Assembly: GCA_041572755.1 (NCBI GenBank)
Contig: JBFFRY010000027.1
Span: 1-32,821, forward strand
Source of the DNA: JBFELU01 sp041572755
GTDB lineage: Bacteria; Actinomycetota; Acidimicrobiia; Spongiisociales; UBA11373
Length of the DNA stretch: 32,821 nucleotides
Direction of reading: 5' to 3'
Shown: positions 16,017 through 24,317 of the stretch, piece after piece
Layout of the letters: every line of letters starts with the position of its first letter
How positions within the stretch are numbered: the stretch's first letter is position 1
Program-made: the position numbers and the translations under genes
The notes under the pieces: generated by a model
Databases searched by the model: none
What the model was told of the DNA's origin: nothing
The model's input: only the letters and a program-made list of their open reading frames with translations

Positions 16017-16787
16017 ATGACCCCGCTCCGCATGCTCGCCGTGGTGACCGGCGACTACGGAGAGCGCCATGCCGCCAACATTCGCGACCGGGGCCCCGAG
16101 GAGTGGACGGTCGAGATATGGCGGGCCCCCACCGCGCTGCCGATCGTGATCGACTATCCGGAGGATTGGGTCCCGGAGGAACTCCCAGAGGCCGACCTCG
16201 TACTCGCCTTCCAGGAGCACAAGGGCGTCGCCGAGCTTATCCCCGACGTCGCCCGGGTGTGCGGTGCCTCAGCGGTGCTGGCCCCGATCGACAGCGAAGC
16301 CTGGCTCCCGCGTGGTCTGGCCCGCCAGCTCCAAGGCTGGCTGGCCAAGGACGGCATCGCCTGCGCCACGCCCAAGCCGCTGTGCTCACTGACGGAGAGC
16401 CGCTATCTCGTCGCCAGGGGCGAGTGGGTGGACTACGAGGCTCCGGCGATCGCCGAGCTGGCCCGGTATTTCGGCAAACCGGAGTTGGATCTGACGATCG
16501 ACCCGACGACCCGGACGATCACCGCGGCCACGGTGAAGCGGGATGCCGTGTGCGGGTGCGCCCACCACGTGGCCGCCGGGCTGCTGGGCGTGTCCGCCGA
16601 TGATGCGGAACAGGAAGGTGGGATGCTGCACCATCACTTTCCCTGCCTCGCCAGCATGGGGATCGATCCGGCTTTCGGCGATACCCTCATGCACATCTCC
16701 GGCAACTTGCTTCGCGACGACATCGCGGTCCAGGTGAAGCCGTTCAAACGGGTTCGCTACCTCGCCCCCGGCACGCCGAGCGAATAG
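16017..16787 (+). CDS. DUF166 family protein, last gene of the acs-coo cluster
   Basis: 256 residues from the ATG at 16017, 4 bp after the second cooC stop. Features of the DUF166 (PF02593) family, best known from methanogens and sometimes labelled thymidylate-synthase-like, are visible. These are VVTGDYGERHAANIRDRG at the start, EADLVLAFQEHKGVAELIPD, a KPLCSLTES turn, and a C-terminal metal- or thiol-type signature with VCGCAHHVAAGLLG (Cys179, Cys181) and LHHHFPCLASM (Cys210). No biochemical role is established. The conserved Cys/His positions and its place behind two nickel-insertion ATPases suggest metal or redox work in CODH/ACS maturation (inference). Confidence 0.75.
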   Translation: MTPLRMLAVVTGDYGERHAANIRDRGPEEWTVEIWRAPTALPIVIDYPEDWVPEELPEADLVLAFQEHKGVAELIPDVARVCGASAVLAPIDSEAWLPRGLARQLQGWLAKDGIACATPKPLCSLTESRYLVARGEWVDYEAPAIAELARYFGKPELDLTIDPTTRTITAATVKRDAVCGCAHHVAAGLLGVSADDAEQEGGMLHHHFPCLASMGIDPAFGDTLMHISGNLLRDDIAVQVKPFKRVRYLAPGTPSE

Positions 16788-16795
16788 CCGACTCT

Positions 16796-16823
16796 CGGCC
16801 CCTGCGGTGCCCCGGCGGGGCCG
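16796..16823. terminator. Possible hairpin after the acs-coo cluster
   Basis: CGGCCCC at 16796-16802 can pair with GGGGCCG at 16817-16823. A further CTCTCG/CGAGAG pair at 16792-16797 and 16831-16836 is a competing or extending possibility. There is no T-run, so intrinsic termination is uncertain. It lies between the convergent DUF166 gene and the small membrane protein gene. Confidence 0.3.
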
Positions 16824-16900
16824 CTCCAATCGAGAGCCGCCGCAGACCCATGCAGCGCCGAGGGCACAGCATCAGGGGAGTGTTCCCCGGCTGGGAAGCC

Positions 16901-17191
16901 CTAGGCCCCTCGACTGCGTCGAGTCCCCACCGTGCCGGCCACGACCAGGCCGGCGGAGAGGCCGGCGACACCGGTGGCGATCATTCCCCGCTTTCGCCGA
17001 TGGTCCCGGCAGTCCTCGAGATCCCGGGGATCATCGAGCTCGGCGGCGAACACCACCGATCCGCAACCGACGGCGACCTCACTGCGACCGCTCTGCGCGG
17101 AGTACTCGTTGGAAACCGGGATCACCAGCAGGACACCGGTGACGATCACGCCGGCCAGGCCGAGCAGGAGCAGCACCCTGGGGGCGGTCAC
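16901..17191 (-). CDS. Small two-helix membrane protein coupled to the sugar dehydrogenase gene
   Basis: 96 residues from a GTG at 17191 that overlaps the TGA of the sugar dehydrogenase homologue (GTGA). The start is chosen for this overlap and because a membrane helix begins directly: VLLLLGLAGVIVTGVLLVIPV, residues about 5-25. A polar loop with two cysteines (AVGCGSVVF and EDCRDHRRKR) follows, then a second helix, GMIATGVAGLSAGLVVAGTVG. The longer frame upstream of the GTG is an antisense-like shadow of the dehydrogenase. No known family is recognised. The two cysteines in the presumed outer loop could form a disulfide. Confidence 0.6.
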   Translation of the reverse strand: MTAPRVLLLLGLAGVIVTGVLLVIPVSNEYSAQSGRSEVAVGCGSVVFAAELDDPRDLEDCRDHRRKRGMIATGVAGLSAGLVVAGTVGTRRSRGA

Positions 17192-18507
17192 TCCCGCACC
17201 GCCACGATGCGCGCCACCACCCCCGTGTCGGTGGTGACCACCAGCAACTCTCCCTTTCCGTCGACCCCGAACGAGCCGATCATGCCGATCCCACCCAAAT
17301 CCTCCGACCAATCCTGTTCCTGAGTGATCAACCCGTCGAGATACCGGAACGACCGGATCCAAGCCCCGCACCAATCGGCGTAGAAGTAGTGACCGAGGAG
17401 TTCGGGGATCGCCGGGCCCCGGTACACGAAGCCTCCGATCACCGAGCAGCCCTCCTCGTGGCCGTACTCCAGAGCGGGGAGGCGCAGGTTGAGCGTCTCG
17501 CACTCGGCCGTCAAGAAGCACTCGGAGCCCTCCATGTTGGGCCACCCGAAGTTGACTCCGGCGCTCCCGAGCGGAACCACGTTGATCTCTTCCCACTGCT
17601 CCTGACCCACGTCGGCGACATAGACGAGCCCCTCGCCCCCGTCGACCGAGAATCGCCACGGGTTGCGGAGCCCGTAGGCCCAGATCTCCGGCGCTCCTCC
17701 GCCACCGGCGAAGGGATTGTCCCCGGGCACCCCGTAGGGGAGTTCTCCGTCGACGTCGATGCGGAGGATGCTCCCCTGGAGAGTGGCCAGGTTCTGCGGG
17801 TTGAGGTCGTACTGGCCCCCATCGCCGAGCCCGTACCAGAGGTATCCGTCGGGACCGAACTGGAGCATGCCGCCCCGATGGCGCAGGCCCACTTGGGGAA
17901 CCGTGAGCATGATTCGCACACTCTCGGGATCGGCGATGTTGGGGAGATCGCTCACCGTGAACTCGGCGAGCACGGAGTCGCGGGCCCGGTCGGTGTAGCT
18001 CACGAAGAAGCGGCCGTTCTCGGCGTATCGGGGATGGAAGGCCATTCCGAGGAGGCCCAGCTCGAGGCCGGCTTCGGCATCGACCCGGTCGCGGAGGTCG
18101 AGAAACGGATCCGCCAACAACCTCCCTTCCGGGTCGACGACGGCGACGAGCCCGTTTCGCTGCACGATGAACGTCCGCTCGTCCCCGGGCGGAGCAGTGG
18201 CGTAGACCGGAAACGAGAGGCCCTCAACCAGCGGCTCAAACGCCAGTCCGGCGAAGGGAGCCGGGGAGTCGTCGTCGAGCGGCGCGGTGGTGGTCGTAGT
18301 CGCCTCGGTGGTCGTGGTCGCGGCCGATGTCGTGGTGGAGACGATGGTGGTGGTGCCGGAGGTGGGGGGCGGGTCCCCGTCGCCGCCCGAGAACACCACA
18401 AAGGCTCCCAGGGCCACGAATCCGACCAGAAGGAGACCCATCCAGGGGAGATTGGCGGGCGTGAGCAGGCCACGCGTTCCGGGCGAGCGTTCCCTGGGGT
18501 GTGTCAT
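17188..18507 (-). CDS. Membrane-anchored PQQ-type sugar dehydrogenase (GSDH family)
   Basis: 439 residues. An N-terminal signal anchor (MGLLLVGFVALGAFVVF, about residues 23-39) is followed by a Thr-rich linker (residues about 48-75) and the six-bladed propeller. Family signatures are ELGLLGMAFHPRY, RGGMLQFGPDGYLWYGLGDG, EIWAYGLRNPWRFSVDGG, VGQEQWEEINVV, NFGWPNMEGSEC and GHYFYADWCGAWIRSF. Soluble-type aldose dehydrogenases of this family oxidise sugars with PQQ and Ca2+. Several members have unknown cofactor use, so substrate and PQQ dependence remain open. It would face outside, beside c-type cytochromes that could accept electrons. The start has a short gap to the hexa-heme gene downstream of 18564. 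Confidence 0.85.
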   Translation of the reverse strand: MTHPRERSPGTRGLLTPANLPWMGLLLVGFVALGAFVVFSGGDGDPPPTSGTTTIVSTTTSAATTTTEATTTTTAPLDDDSPAPFAGLAFEPLVEGLSFPVYATAPPGDERTFIVQRNGLVAVVDPEGRLLADPFLDLRDRVDAEAGLELGLLGMAFHPRYAENGRFFVSYTDRARDSVLAEFTVSDLPNIADPESVRIMLTVPQVGLRHRGGMLQFGPDGYLWYGLGDGGQYDLNPQNLATLQGSILRIDVDGELPYGVPGDNPFAGGGGAPEIWAYGLRNPWRFSVDGGEGLVYVADVGQEQWEEINVVPLGSAGVNFGWPNMEGSECFLTAECETLNLRLPALEYGHEEGCSVIGGFVYRGPAIPELLGHYFYADWCGAWIRSFRYLDGLITQEQDWSEDLGGIGMIGSFGVDGKGELLVVTTDTGVVARIVAVRE

Positions 18508-18563
18508 CGCTCCTCAATCATGACGCCTCGACGCCACCGGCGCTACGCGAAGAGAGGATCCCG

Positions 18564-20276
18564 TCAGGTGCGGCGGCGGCGAACCGCCACCATCACCCCG
18601 GCCAGCAGCACCGCGCCGGCAACGACGATGGCGGCAATTGCGATGGCGCCCAGCTTGCCGCCTTCCCCGTCGATGCCTTCGAAGGTTTGGATGAACTGAG
18701 CGACTTGGAGCACCTGTCCGCTGTCGAGCGCACCCTCGAATGCCGGCATCCCTTCGGCATGGCCGCCGTAGACCCTGGCGATGATCTCGTTCACGGTGAG
18801 CTCGGTCCCCTGGAGGTTCGGACCGATCCCGCCCTCACCGCCGTCTCCGTGGCACGCCGCGCAGTCCTGGCGGTAGACGGTCGGTCCGTCGAGGAGCTCG
18901 GGAGCCAACCCCTGCCCCGCTCGTATGGCCTCGACATGCTGCAACACCGCATCGAGTTCCTCGGGTGTCAGCGTGCGAGAGAACGCCGGCATCGTCGCGT
19001 TGCCGACCTCAACGGCCCGACGCAGTTCCTCAGCGGACAGCACGGAGGTTCGCAGCGACTTGGCAATCCCCCCGGTCCCGTCCACACCGTGGCAGGCAGC
19101 GCACTGCTGGGCGTAGATCTCGGCGCCGAGCACGGGCAGCGCCGGCACCTCAGCGTCTGAGCCCAACGACAGCAGGAATTCGACCAGTTGGTCGACCTCC
19201 GCATCGCTCAACAACGCCTCGAATGCCGGCATCGATCCCTTGCCGTTCCGGGTGACGGCCTCGAGGACATCGGGGGAGTAGCCGCTCACCAGGGACGGAC
19301 CCAATCCCCCTTCCGCATCTTCCCCGTGACAGGCGGCGCAGTGCGCCAGATACACCTCCACACCGGCCGCCGAAACGCCGCCGTCCGTCGTGGTCGTGGG
19401 CTCCGTCGTGGTCGTCGCCGGAACCGTCGTAGTCGACGTCGTGGTCGAGAGCTCCGGGGCTTCCTCGAGCCCTTCGGTGAAGGCCACCACTGCTTCCAGG
19501 TCTCCGGGCCCGAAGGTCGATGCGAAGGCCGGCATCCCACCAAAACCACCGGAGATGATCGCCGAGAGCTCCCCGGTGGGTGCTTCGATGCCGATCAGAG
19601 CCGGTGCGCTCGCCCCTTCGCCGCCGTTGCCGTGGCATGGGGCACATTGCTGTTCGAAGAGCGTGGCTCCCGTGGCCGCGTATCCCGCCGTCCGACGTAC
19701 GAGCGCGTCGATCTGATCGGAAGTCAGCAGACCTGCGAATCCACCCATCGCCCCGATCCCCTCGCCGATCGCCGCCCGCCGGCCGTCGTCGGTCGAAAGG
19801 CTCAGCTTCAAGGATGGACCGATGCCGCCTTCACCTTGATCGCCGTGGCAGGTTGAGCAGAACTCCCGATAACTGGAGGCACCCACGAGATCATCGAGGA
19901 ACTCCGCGACGACGGCGATCTGATCGGGCGCCAACGTGTGGGCGAAGGCCGGCATGGCTCCGACACCCTCGGCGATGATGGCGCTCGTTTCTTCCGGGCT
20001 TCCCGACCACGTCCGGAGGTCGGGGCCCGTCCCGCCCTCGCCCTCGGTGCCATGACAGGCGGCGCATTGACGGGGATAGACGACGGCCGGATCCGGAGTG
20101 GTCTGGGCGAGGATCGACGGCGGCTTCTCAGCCGATGCCGGCGCCCCTGCTCCGAACACCACCAGGGCGGCGAAGGCCAATCCAACGATGGCGAGGAGAG
20201 TGGCCCCTCGCAGCAACGGCCGGCCGTCGCGTCCCATCGGTTCCTTGCTCCACGAGGAAAGCTTCTCCCAACGCAT
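18564..20276 (-). CDS. Hexa-heme cytochrome c of tandem mono-heme domains
   Basis: 570 residues from the ATG at 20276 (a GTG at 20279 is possible; GGGAG lies 7 bases before the ATG). An N-terminal signal/anchor helix (LLAIVGLAFAALVVFGAGA) is followed by six CxxCH sites near residues 71, 140, 210, 311, 390 and 469. These are CAACH, CSTCH, CAPCH, CAACH, CAACH and CAACH, mostly with GxxGEGG after the motif. Each sits in a mono-heme cytochrome domain ending in MPAF (Met axial ligand). A Thr-rich spacer separates domains 3 and 4. A C-terminal helix (IAIAAIVVAGAVLLAGVMVAV) with an RRRR tail anchors it. It overlaps the di-heme gene upstream. A role as an outward electron wire for the NrfD module is inferred. 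Confidence 0.9.
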   Translation of the reverse strand: MRWEKLSSWSKEPMGRDGRPLLRGATLLAIVGLAFAALVVFGAGAPASAEKPPSILAQTTPDPAVVYPRQCAACHGTEGEGGTGPDLRTWSGSPEETSAIIAEGVGAMPAFAHTLAPDQIAVVAEFLDDLVGASSYREFCSTCHGDQGEGGIGPSLKLSLSTDDGRRAAIGEGIGAMGGFAGLLTSDQIDALVRRTAGYAATGATLFEQQCAPCHGNGGEGASAPALIGIEAPTGELSAIISGGFGGMPAFASTFGPGDLEAVVAFTEGLEEAPELSTTTSTTTVPATTTTEPTTTTDGGVSAAGVEVYLAHCAACHGEDAEGGLGPSLVSGYSPDVLEAVTRNGKGSMPAFEALLSDAEVDQLVEFLLSLGSDAEVPALPVLGAEIYAQQCAACHGVDGTGGIAKSLRTSVLSAEELRRAVEVGNATMPAFSRTLTPEELDAVLQHVEAIRAGQGLAPELLDGPTVYRQDCAACHGDGGEGGIGPNLQGTELTVNEIIARVYGGHAEGMPAFEGALDSGQVLQVAQFIQTFEGIDGEGGKLGAIAIAAIVVAGAVLLAGVMVAVRRRRT

Positions 20277-21613
20277 CACGGCGCTCCCGCGTTGATCCAG
20301 TCGATCACCGTGGCAATCTCCTCTGCCGACATCAGGGCTCCCGGCGGCATCTGCACACCGACCGTCTGGATCCCCTGAATCTTCTGGGCGAGCAGGCTGG
20401 CATCGGCGTCACCCGGCACGACAACCGGAGCGTTGTCACCGGTGGTCAACACCGACTCGAGTGTGCCGGCATCCCACCCACCCTGAGTGCCGTGACAGCC
20501 GGCACAGTGCTGCCCAAAGATGGGGGCCACCGCACCCTCGAACGTCGCCGCTCCCGGGCTCGCGGTCTCTGCGGTCGTGGAGGTCGATTCCTCCGGCGGT
20601 GGATTCGTCGTCTCCGAAGGGGTCGCGGTAGTCGCCGGCGGTGCGCCCTCTTCGCCCCGGGAGGCGAAGAGGAACACGAAGACGGCGTTGAGATCTTCCT
20701 CGCTCAGCTCAAACTCCGAGTAGGCCGGCATGATCCCGCCGAGGCCCGACCGAACGACCGAACCGAGCCACTCACGCGTCGCCTGAGCGGGCGATCCCGC
20801 GGTGGCGGCGCCTTCGGCGTTGACTCCATGACAGCCGGCGCAACCCCGGCTCATGAAGATGGCACGCCCGTAGGCCACTGATTCCTCGGCCGTGATCCCC
20901 GCGGTCAGGCCCGGACCCGGATAGAGATAGTCGGCCTCGGTGAAGGCAACGACCGTGCGGTCGTAGCCCTCCGGATCCAGATTGGCATGGGTTTCGGGGC
21001 TTCGAAGCAGAAGCACCACCAGGCCGGTGCCGGTGAGGACCATGACGACCAGCACGACGTGAGCCAGACTGACTCCCCGCTCTTGGCGACCGGCTCGTGC
21101 CAAGCGCAGCGTGGAGAACACCGCCACCACCATGATGACCCATACGAGAGCGATGACGAACGTGACGATCCAACCCCCGAGCCCGGGGATCTCGATGCCT
21201 GCCTCCGAGCGAACCTGCTGCCCTCCCACCGTGACGGGAATCGACACCGATTCGGGTTGCACCTCGGGTCCGGCGATCGCCTCGATGCGAATCGCGTGGG
21301 TCCCCGAGACATTGAATGTCAGCGGAACGATAGCCACGCCGGCTCCATCGGAGACCGCACGGCCGATCTCGATCTCACCCCCGACTCCGGCAAACACCGC
21401 ATCCGAGTAGAAGATGATCTCGACGCCCGCCTCGGGATCTCCGCTCTCCAAGTTGCGGACCGAGACGCGGATCTCGGTGCGTTCACCGAGATCGACCGAC
21501 TCGGGCCCTGCCACGTCGACCACGAGGTGGTCGGCGGCCGCGACGCCCACCGTCCCAAAGGTGAAGACTCCGATGAGAACGAGAGCCGACAATGCGCGAG
21601 TGGAGACTCTCAT
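20276..21613 (-). CDS. Membrane di-heme cytochrome with N-terminal Ig-like domain
   Basis: 445 residues from the ATG at 21613, which overlaps the NrfD gene stop (ATGA). Order: signal peptide (ALSALVLIGVFTFGTVGVAAA); a beta-rich region of about 110 residues with invasin/Ig-like patterns (VDLGERTEIRVSVRNLES, GTHAIRIEAIAG); two membrane helices (WIVTFVIALVWVIMVVAVF and AHVVLVVMVLTGTGLVVLLL); a class I cytochrome domain with CAGCH at 258; a Thr/Pro-rich linker; and a second cytochrome domain with CAGCH at 370. The last domain ends in a VVVPGDADASLL...IDWINAGAP pattern, shared with two other cytochromes in the window. It probably forms a complex with the NrfD and ferredoxin proteins. Confidence 0.85.
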   Translation of the reverse strand: MRVSTRALSALVLIGVFTFGTVGVAAADHLVVDVAGPESVDLGERTEIRVSVRNLESGDPEAGVEIIFYSDAVFAGVGGEIEIGRAVSDGAGVAIVPLTFNVSGTHAIRIEAIAGPEVQPESVSIPVTVGGQQVRSEAGIEIPGLGGWIVTFVIALVWVIMVVAVFSTLRLARAGRQERGVSLAHVVLVVMVLTGTGLVVLLLRSPETHANLDPEGYDRTVVAFTEADYLYPGPGLTAGITAEESVAYGRAIFMSRGCAGCHGVNAEGAATAGSPAQATREWLGSVVRSGLGGIMPAYSEFELSEEDLNAVFVFLFASRGEEGAPPATTATPSETTNPPPEESTSTTAETASPGAATFEGAVAPIFGQHCAGCHGTQGGWDAGTLESVLTTGDNAPVVVPGDADASLLAQKIQGIQTVGVQMPPGALMSAEEIATVIDWINAGAP

Positions 21614-22947
21614 GCCGACTCCTCCACCGGTGAGGGCGCTGCGACTGCGAGCGTCTCGCTTCGTTCCTCGGTCATCTCCCACACCGCCATGATCGGGAAG
21701 AACTTGACGAAGAGGGTGATCATGAGCGCAAAGAGGGCGAACCCGCCTGCGGTGATCGACCACTCGACCCAGGTCGGGGCGTAGTTGGCAGGCTCATAGG
21801 GAAGCAGAGGGGCCCGCAACCCGGTGACGACTATGAAATATCGCTCCAGCCACATTCCGATATCGACGAAGACGGCGGCCACCACGATGCCGCTGATCGT
21901 CCTGAAACGGCGGATGAACATGAGCGCCACCGGGAGGAACAGCCCGCCGATCAGGTAGAACCAGAAGAACGGCGCGAATTCGTCGACGAACAGTTGCCGG
22001 AAGAGAAACTCCTCTCCCTCCTCGAATTTGAAGCCGGTCGTGACGTACTCGGAGATGTTGGCGTAGATCATCACCCCGGCCATCGCCGCCAGCAGGTAGC
22101 CGAGATAGACGAAGTGCTTCTGGGTGATGTACTCCTCGAGCCGGTAGATCTTCCGCAAGATGGCCATGACGATGATGAGCGTGGCGATCCCGGAGAAGAT
22201 CGCCCCTGCGACGAAGAAGAACCCGAAGATCGTGCTGTTCCAGGCCTCGCGCAGGGTCATCGCAAAGATCCATGAGACGACCGTGTGCACCGAGACCGCG
22301 ATCGGGATGATCAAGATCATCATGATCGCGATGGCACGATGCAGGCTGCTCTTCTGCTTGTCGGTGCCTCTCCAGTCGAGCGCCAACACCTTGTAGATCC
22401 GAGCCTTCAGTGAGGAAGCCTTCGTGGCGAGCCGGTCTCGGAAGAAGGCCAGGTCGGGGATCATCGGCAGATAGAGGTAGACGACGCTCGCCGTGAGATA
22501 GGTGGCCACGGCGGTCACATCCCAGACGATGGGGGACTGCCAGCGACCATGGATGAGCACGTTGGCCAGACGGTCGGGCCGCCCCAGGTCCACGATCACG
22601 AAGATCGCACCGGTGGTGAGGGCCACGACGGTGATGAACTCGGCCATCCGGGTGATCGGTGTGCGCCAGGTCGCGTTGGAAACCCGCAGGATCGCCGAGA
22701 TCAGCGTGCCGGCGTGGCTGATACCGATGAAGAACACGAACATCGTGATGTAGATGCCCCAGGAAATCCGATCGTTCATCCCGGTGACGACGAGTCCATC
22801 TCGTATCTGGACGTAGTAGGCGTAGATCCCCCACCCCAACACTGCAAGGAGGAAACCGACGAAGAGGTAGTACCAGGTGGTAGTTCTGCGGGGAGGTCCC
22901 AACGTGGTTTCTTCGAGCCGGGCCCGCCAGGTGCTCAGCGATTCCAC
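21610..22947 (-). CDS. NrfD/PsrC-type quinone-interacting membrane subunit
   Basis: 445 residues with about eight to ten hydrophobic helices. Characteristic NrfD stretches are NDRISWGIYITMFVFFIGISHAG, ATWRTPITRMAEF, VDLGRPDRLANVLIHG and SPIVWDVTAVATYL near the N-terminal half. Members of this family bind menaquinone in complexes such as polysulfide reductase, Nrf, Qrc and alternative complex III. The gene overlaps the ferredoxin-type gene before it by 13 bp and the di-heme gene after it by 4 bp, so they should be made together. No molybdopterin catalytic subunit is present. That fits a menaquinol:cytochrome oxidoreductase more than a terminal reductase (inference). Confidence 0.9.
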   Translation of the reverse strand: MESLSTWRARLEETTLGPPRRTTTWYYLFVGFLLAVLGWGIYAYYVQIRDGLVVTGMNDRISWGIYITMFVFFIGISHAGTLISAILRVSNATWRTPITRMAEFITVVALTTGAIFVIVDLGRPDRLANVLIHGRWQSPIVWDVTAVATYLTASVVYLYLPMIPDLAFFRDRLATKASSLKARIYKVLALDWRGTDKQKSSLHRAIAIMMILIIPIAVSVHTVVSWIFAMTLREAWNSTIFGFFFVAGAIFSGIATLIIVMAILRKIYRLEEYITQKHFVYLGYLLAAMAGVMIYANISEYVTTGFKFEEGEEFLFRQLFVDEFAPFFWFYLIGGLFLPVALMFIRRFRTISGIVVAAVFVDIGMWLERYFIVVTGLRAPLLPYEPANYAPTWVEWSITAGGFALFALMITLFVKFFPIMAVWEMTEERSETLAVAAPSPVEESA

Positions 22948-24035
22948 GTCACACTCCCCTCAGCGTGGCGGGTCCACGGCCATTGGGTGGGCGATCGGCC
23001 CGTCGTCTGCGGGCTGCGACCGACCGCTTCCCCGTGACCGGGGATGTAGAAGACGCGAGGCTGCGTCCCCAGCTCCTCCTTCAGCCGGAATGCGTCTTGA
23101 TCGGCGAGGAAGCGCGTGATCGACACCACGTCCACACCGTTCGAAGCGATGTCCTCCTCGAGGTCCCCGTAGTAGATGGCATCGTTGGGACACGCCTGGA
23201 TGCAGTAGGGGAGCGTGCCGGCCCGAACCATGTCGGGACAGAAGTCGCACTTCATGACCGTGCCCTTGCGGGCCGGAGTCTGGACTTCGAGATCGTATTG
23301 AGCGAGGAGTGCCTCCGGGGGAACCGGGGGATCCCCCCAGTTGAAGAACCGCCGGTCGTAGGGGCAGGCCGCCATGCAGATACGACACCCGATGCAGCGA
23401 TCCTGGTCGATGAGCACGAGTCCCTCCGGCGTGGAGAAGGTCGCCGCCACCGGGCAGACATTGACGCACGGTGGGTTCTGACAGTGCTGACAGGGCGTGG
23501 GAAGGAACCGGGTCCCTTCGCCCTCCAGTTCGTCCTCGAAGACCTCGATCCATTCCATGGGCTCGGGAGCGAGATGGCCCTCGATGCAGGCGAGCGTGCA
23601 CTGCGGGGGACTGTCGATGCTCTGGCATCCGTCGCAGAGGCGCAGATCGATGATCATCGTCCACTGCCGGATGCGGGCGGCGACCGGTTGCTGCATCGCC
23701 GCATCCGGGCCCGCCACCACCTTCTCGAGGACGAGAGGCACGGCGCGGAAGGGTCCATAGAGCAAGGCGGAGAGCCCCACCATGCGGAGGGCGGATCTGC
23801 GGTCGATGAAGGACCCGAAGCCCTTGACCACAGTATCGGCTTCGCTGGGCGGCGAAGAAGGGTCGTCGGAAACGGCCGCACGACGGAGACACCAGGCGAA
23901 GCCGAAGAGCATCGTTGCGGTCAGTGACACGAAGACGAGGAACACGCTTTGCAGCAACGCCGCTGCGCCAACCGCCCCGGCGCCGCTCAAGATCGCTCCC
24001 GCCAGCGCCCCTTCGGGCCACATTCTGCGTCGCAC
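22935..24035 (-). CDS. NrfC/DmsB-like ferredoxin subunit with N-terminal membrane helices
   Basis: 366 residues from the GTG at 24035, with AGAGGGG upstream; the ATG at 24023 is an alternative. Residues about 8-55 hold two hydrophobic helices (ALAGAILSGAGAVGAAALL, VFLVFVSLTATMLFGFAW). A later hydrophobic segment around SALLYGPFRAVPLVLE precedes the Fe-S part. Four cysteine groups follow: CDGC...C...C from residue 134, CQHCQNPPCVNVCP from 182, CIGCRICMAACPYD from 214 and CDFCPDMVRAG...CIQACP from 263. This is the four-cluster arrangement of NrfC/PsrB/DmsB subunits. The first group is the loosest (C-x2-C-x8-C-x3-C). It should shuttle electrons next to the NrfD subunit; membrane helices on this subunit are unusual. 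Confidence 0.88.
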   Translation of the reverse strand: MRRRMWPEGALAGAILSGAGAVGAAALLQSVFLVFVSLTATMLFGFAWCLRRAAVSDDPSSPPSEADTVVKGFGSFIDRRSALRMVGLSALLYGPFRAVPLVLEKVVAGPDAAMQQPVAARIRQWTMIIDLRLCDGCQSIDSPPQCTLACIEGHLAPEPMEWIEVFEDELEGEGTRFLPTPCQHCQNPPCVNVCPVAATFSTPEGLVLIDQDRCIGCRICMAACPYDRRFFNWGDPPVPPEALLAQYDLEVQTPARKGTVMKCDFCPDMVRAGTLPYCIQACPNDAIYYGDLEEDIASNGVDVVSITRFLADQDAFRLKEELGTQPRVFYIPGHGEAVGRSPQTTGRSPTQWPWTRHAEGSVTWNR

Positions 24036-24093
24036 CGACCTACCCCTCTCAAGAGGTTTCCCACACCAAAGCGCCGCAGCAAACTGAGCGGGA

Positions 24094-24107
24094 GGGTCTT
24101 TAGGCCC
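24094..24107. promoter_or_regulatory. DosR-like box upstream of the NrfD module
   Basis: GGGTCTTTAGGCCC matches the core GGGACT-WW-AGTCCC at 12 of 14 positions and is followed by TAA, as in the extended DosR consensus. It is centred about 66 bp upstream of the ferredoxin-subunit start at 24035. Confidence 0.5.
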
Positions 24108-24303
24108 TAATCGCAAGTCCGTGGGCCGAGCCGGCTGATTCCCCCTGCCGACGGCTCGCATGCCGGGACGGGCGGCTGCTCTCCACCCTTCCCCGATCGG
24201 ACGCGCCGAGGAGAATCGGGCGCGCCACGCCCCGAGCCCGGGACGCCCCACATTCCCGCTCCCGTCGTGCCCGAAAACCCCTTGACGACGGTCCGTCGGA
24301 ATA

Positions 24304-24317
24304 GTGACGAAAGTCCC
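24304..24317. promoter_or_regulatory. DosR-like box upstream of the deca-heme gene
   Basis: GTGACGAAAGTCCC matches the DosR core at 12 of 14 positions and is followed by TAA. It is centred about 75 bp upstream of the ATG at 24386. A weaker copy lies 22 bp further upstream. Confidence 0.5.

Noticed and set aside
24108..24121. Further DosR-like half-site next to the 24094 box
   Set aside because: Only the AGTCC half is recognisable; the other half does not fit, and the spacing differs from the 20-22 bp of the other tandem sites.
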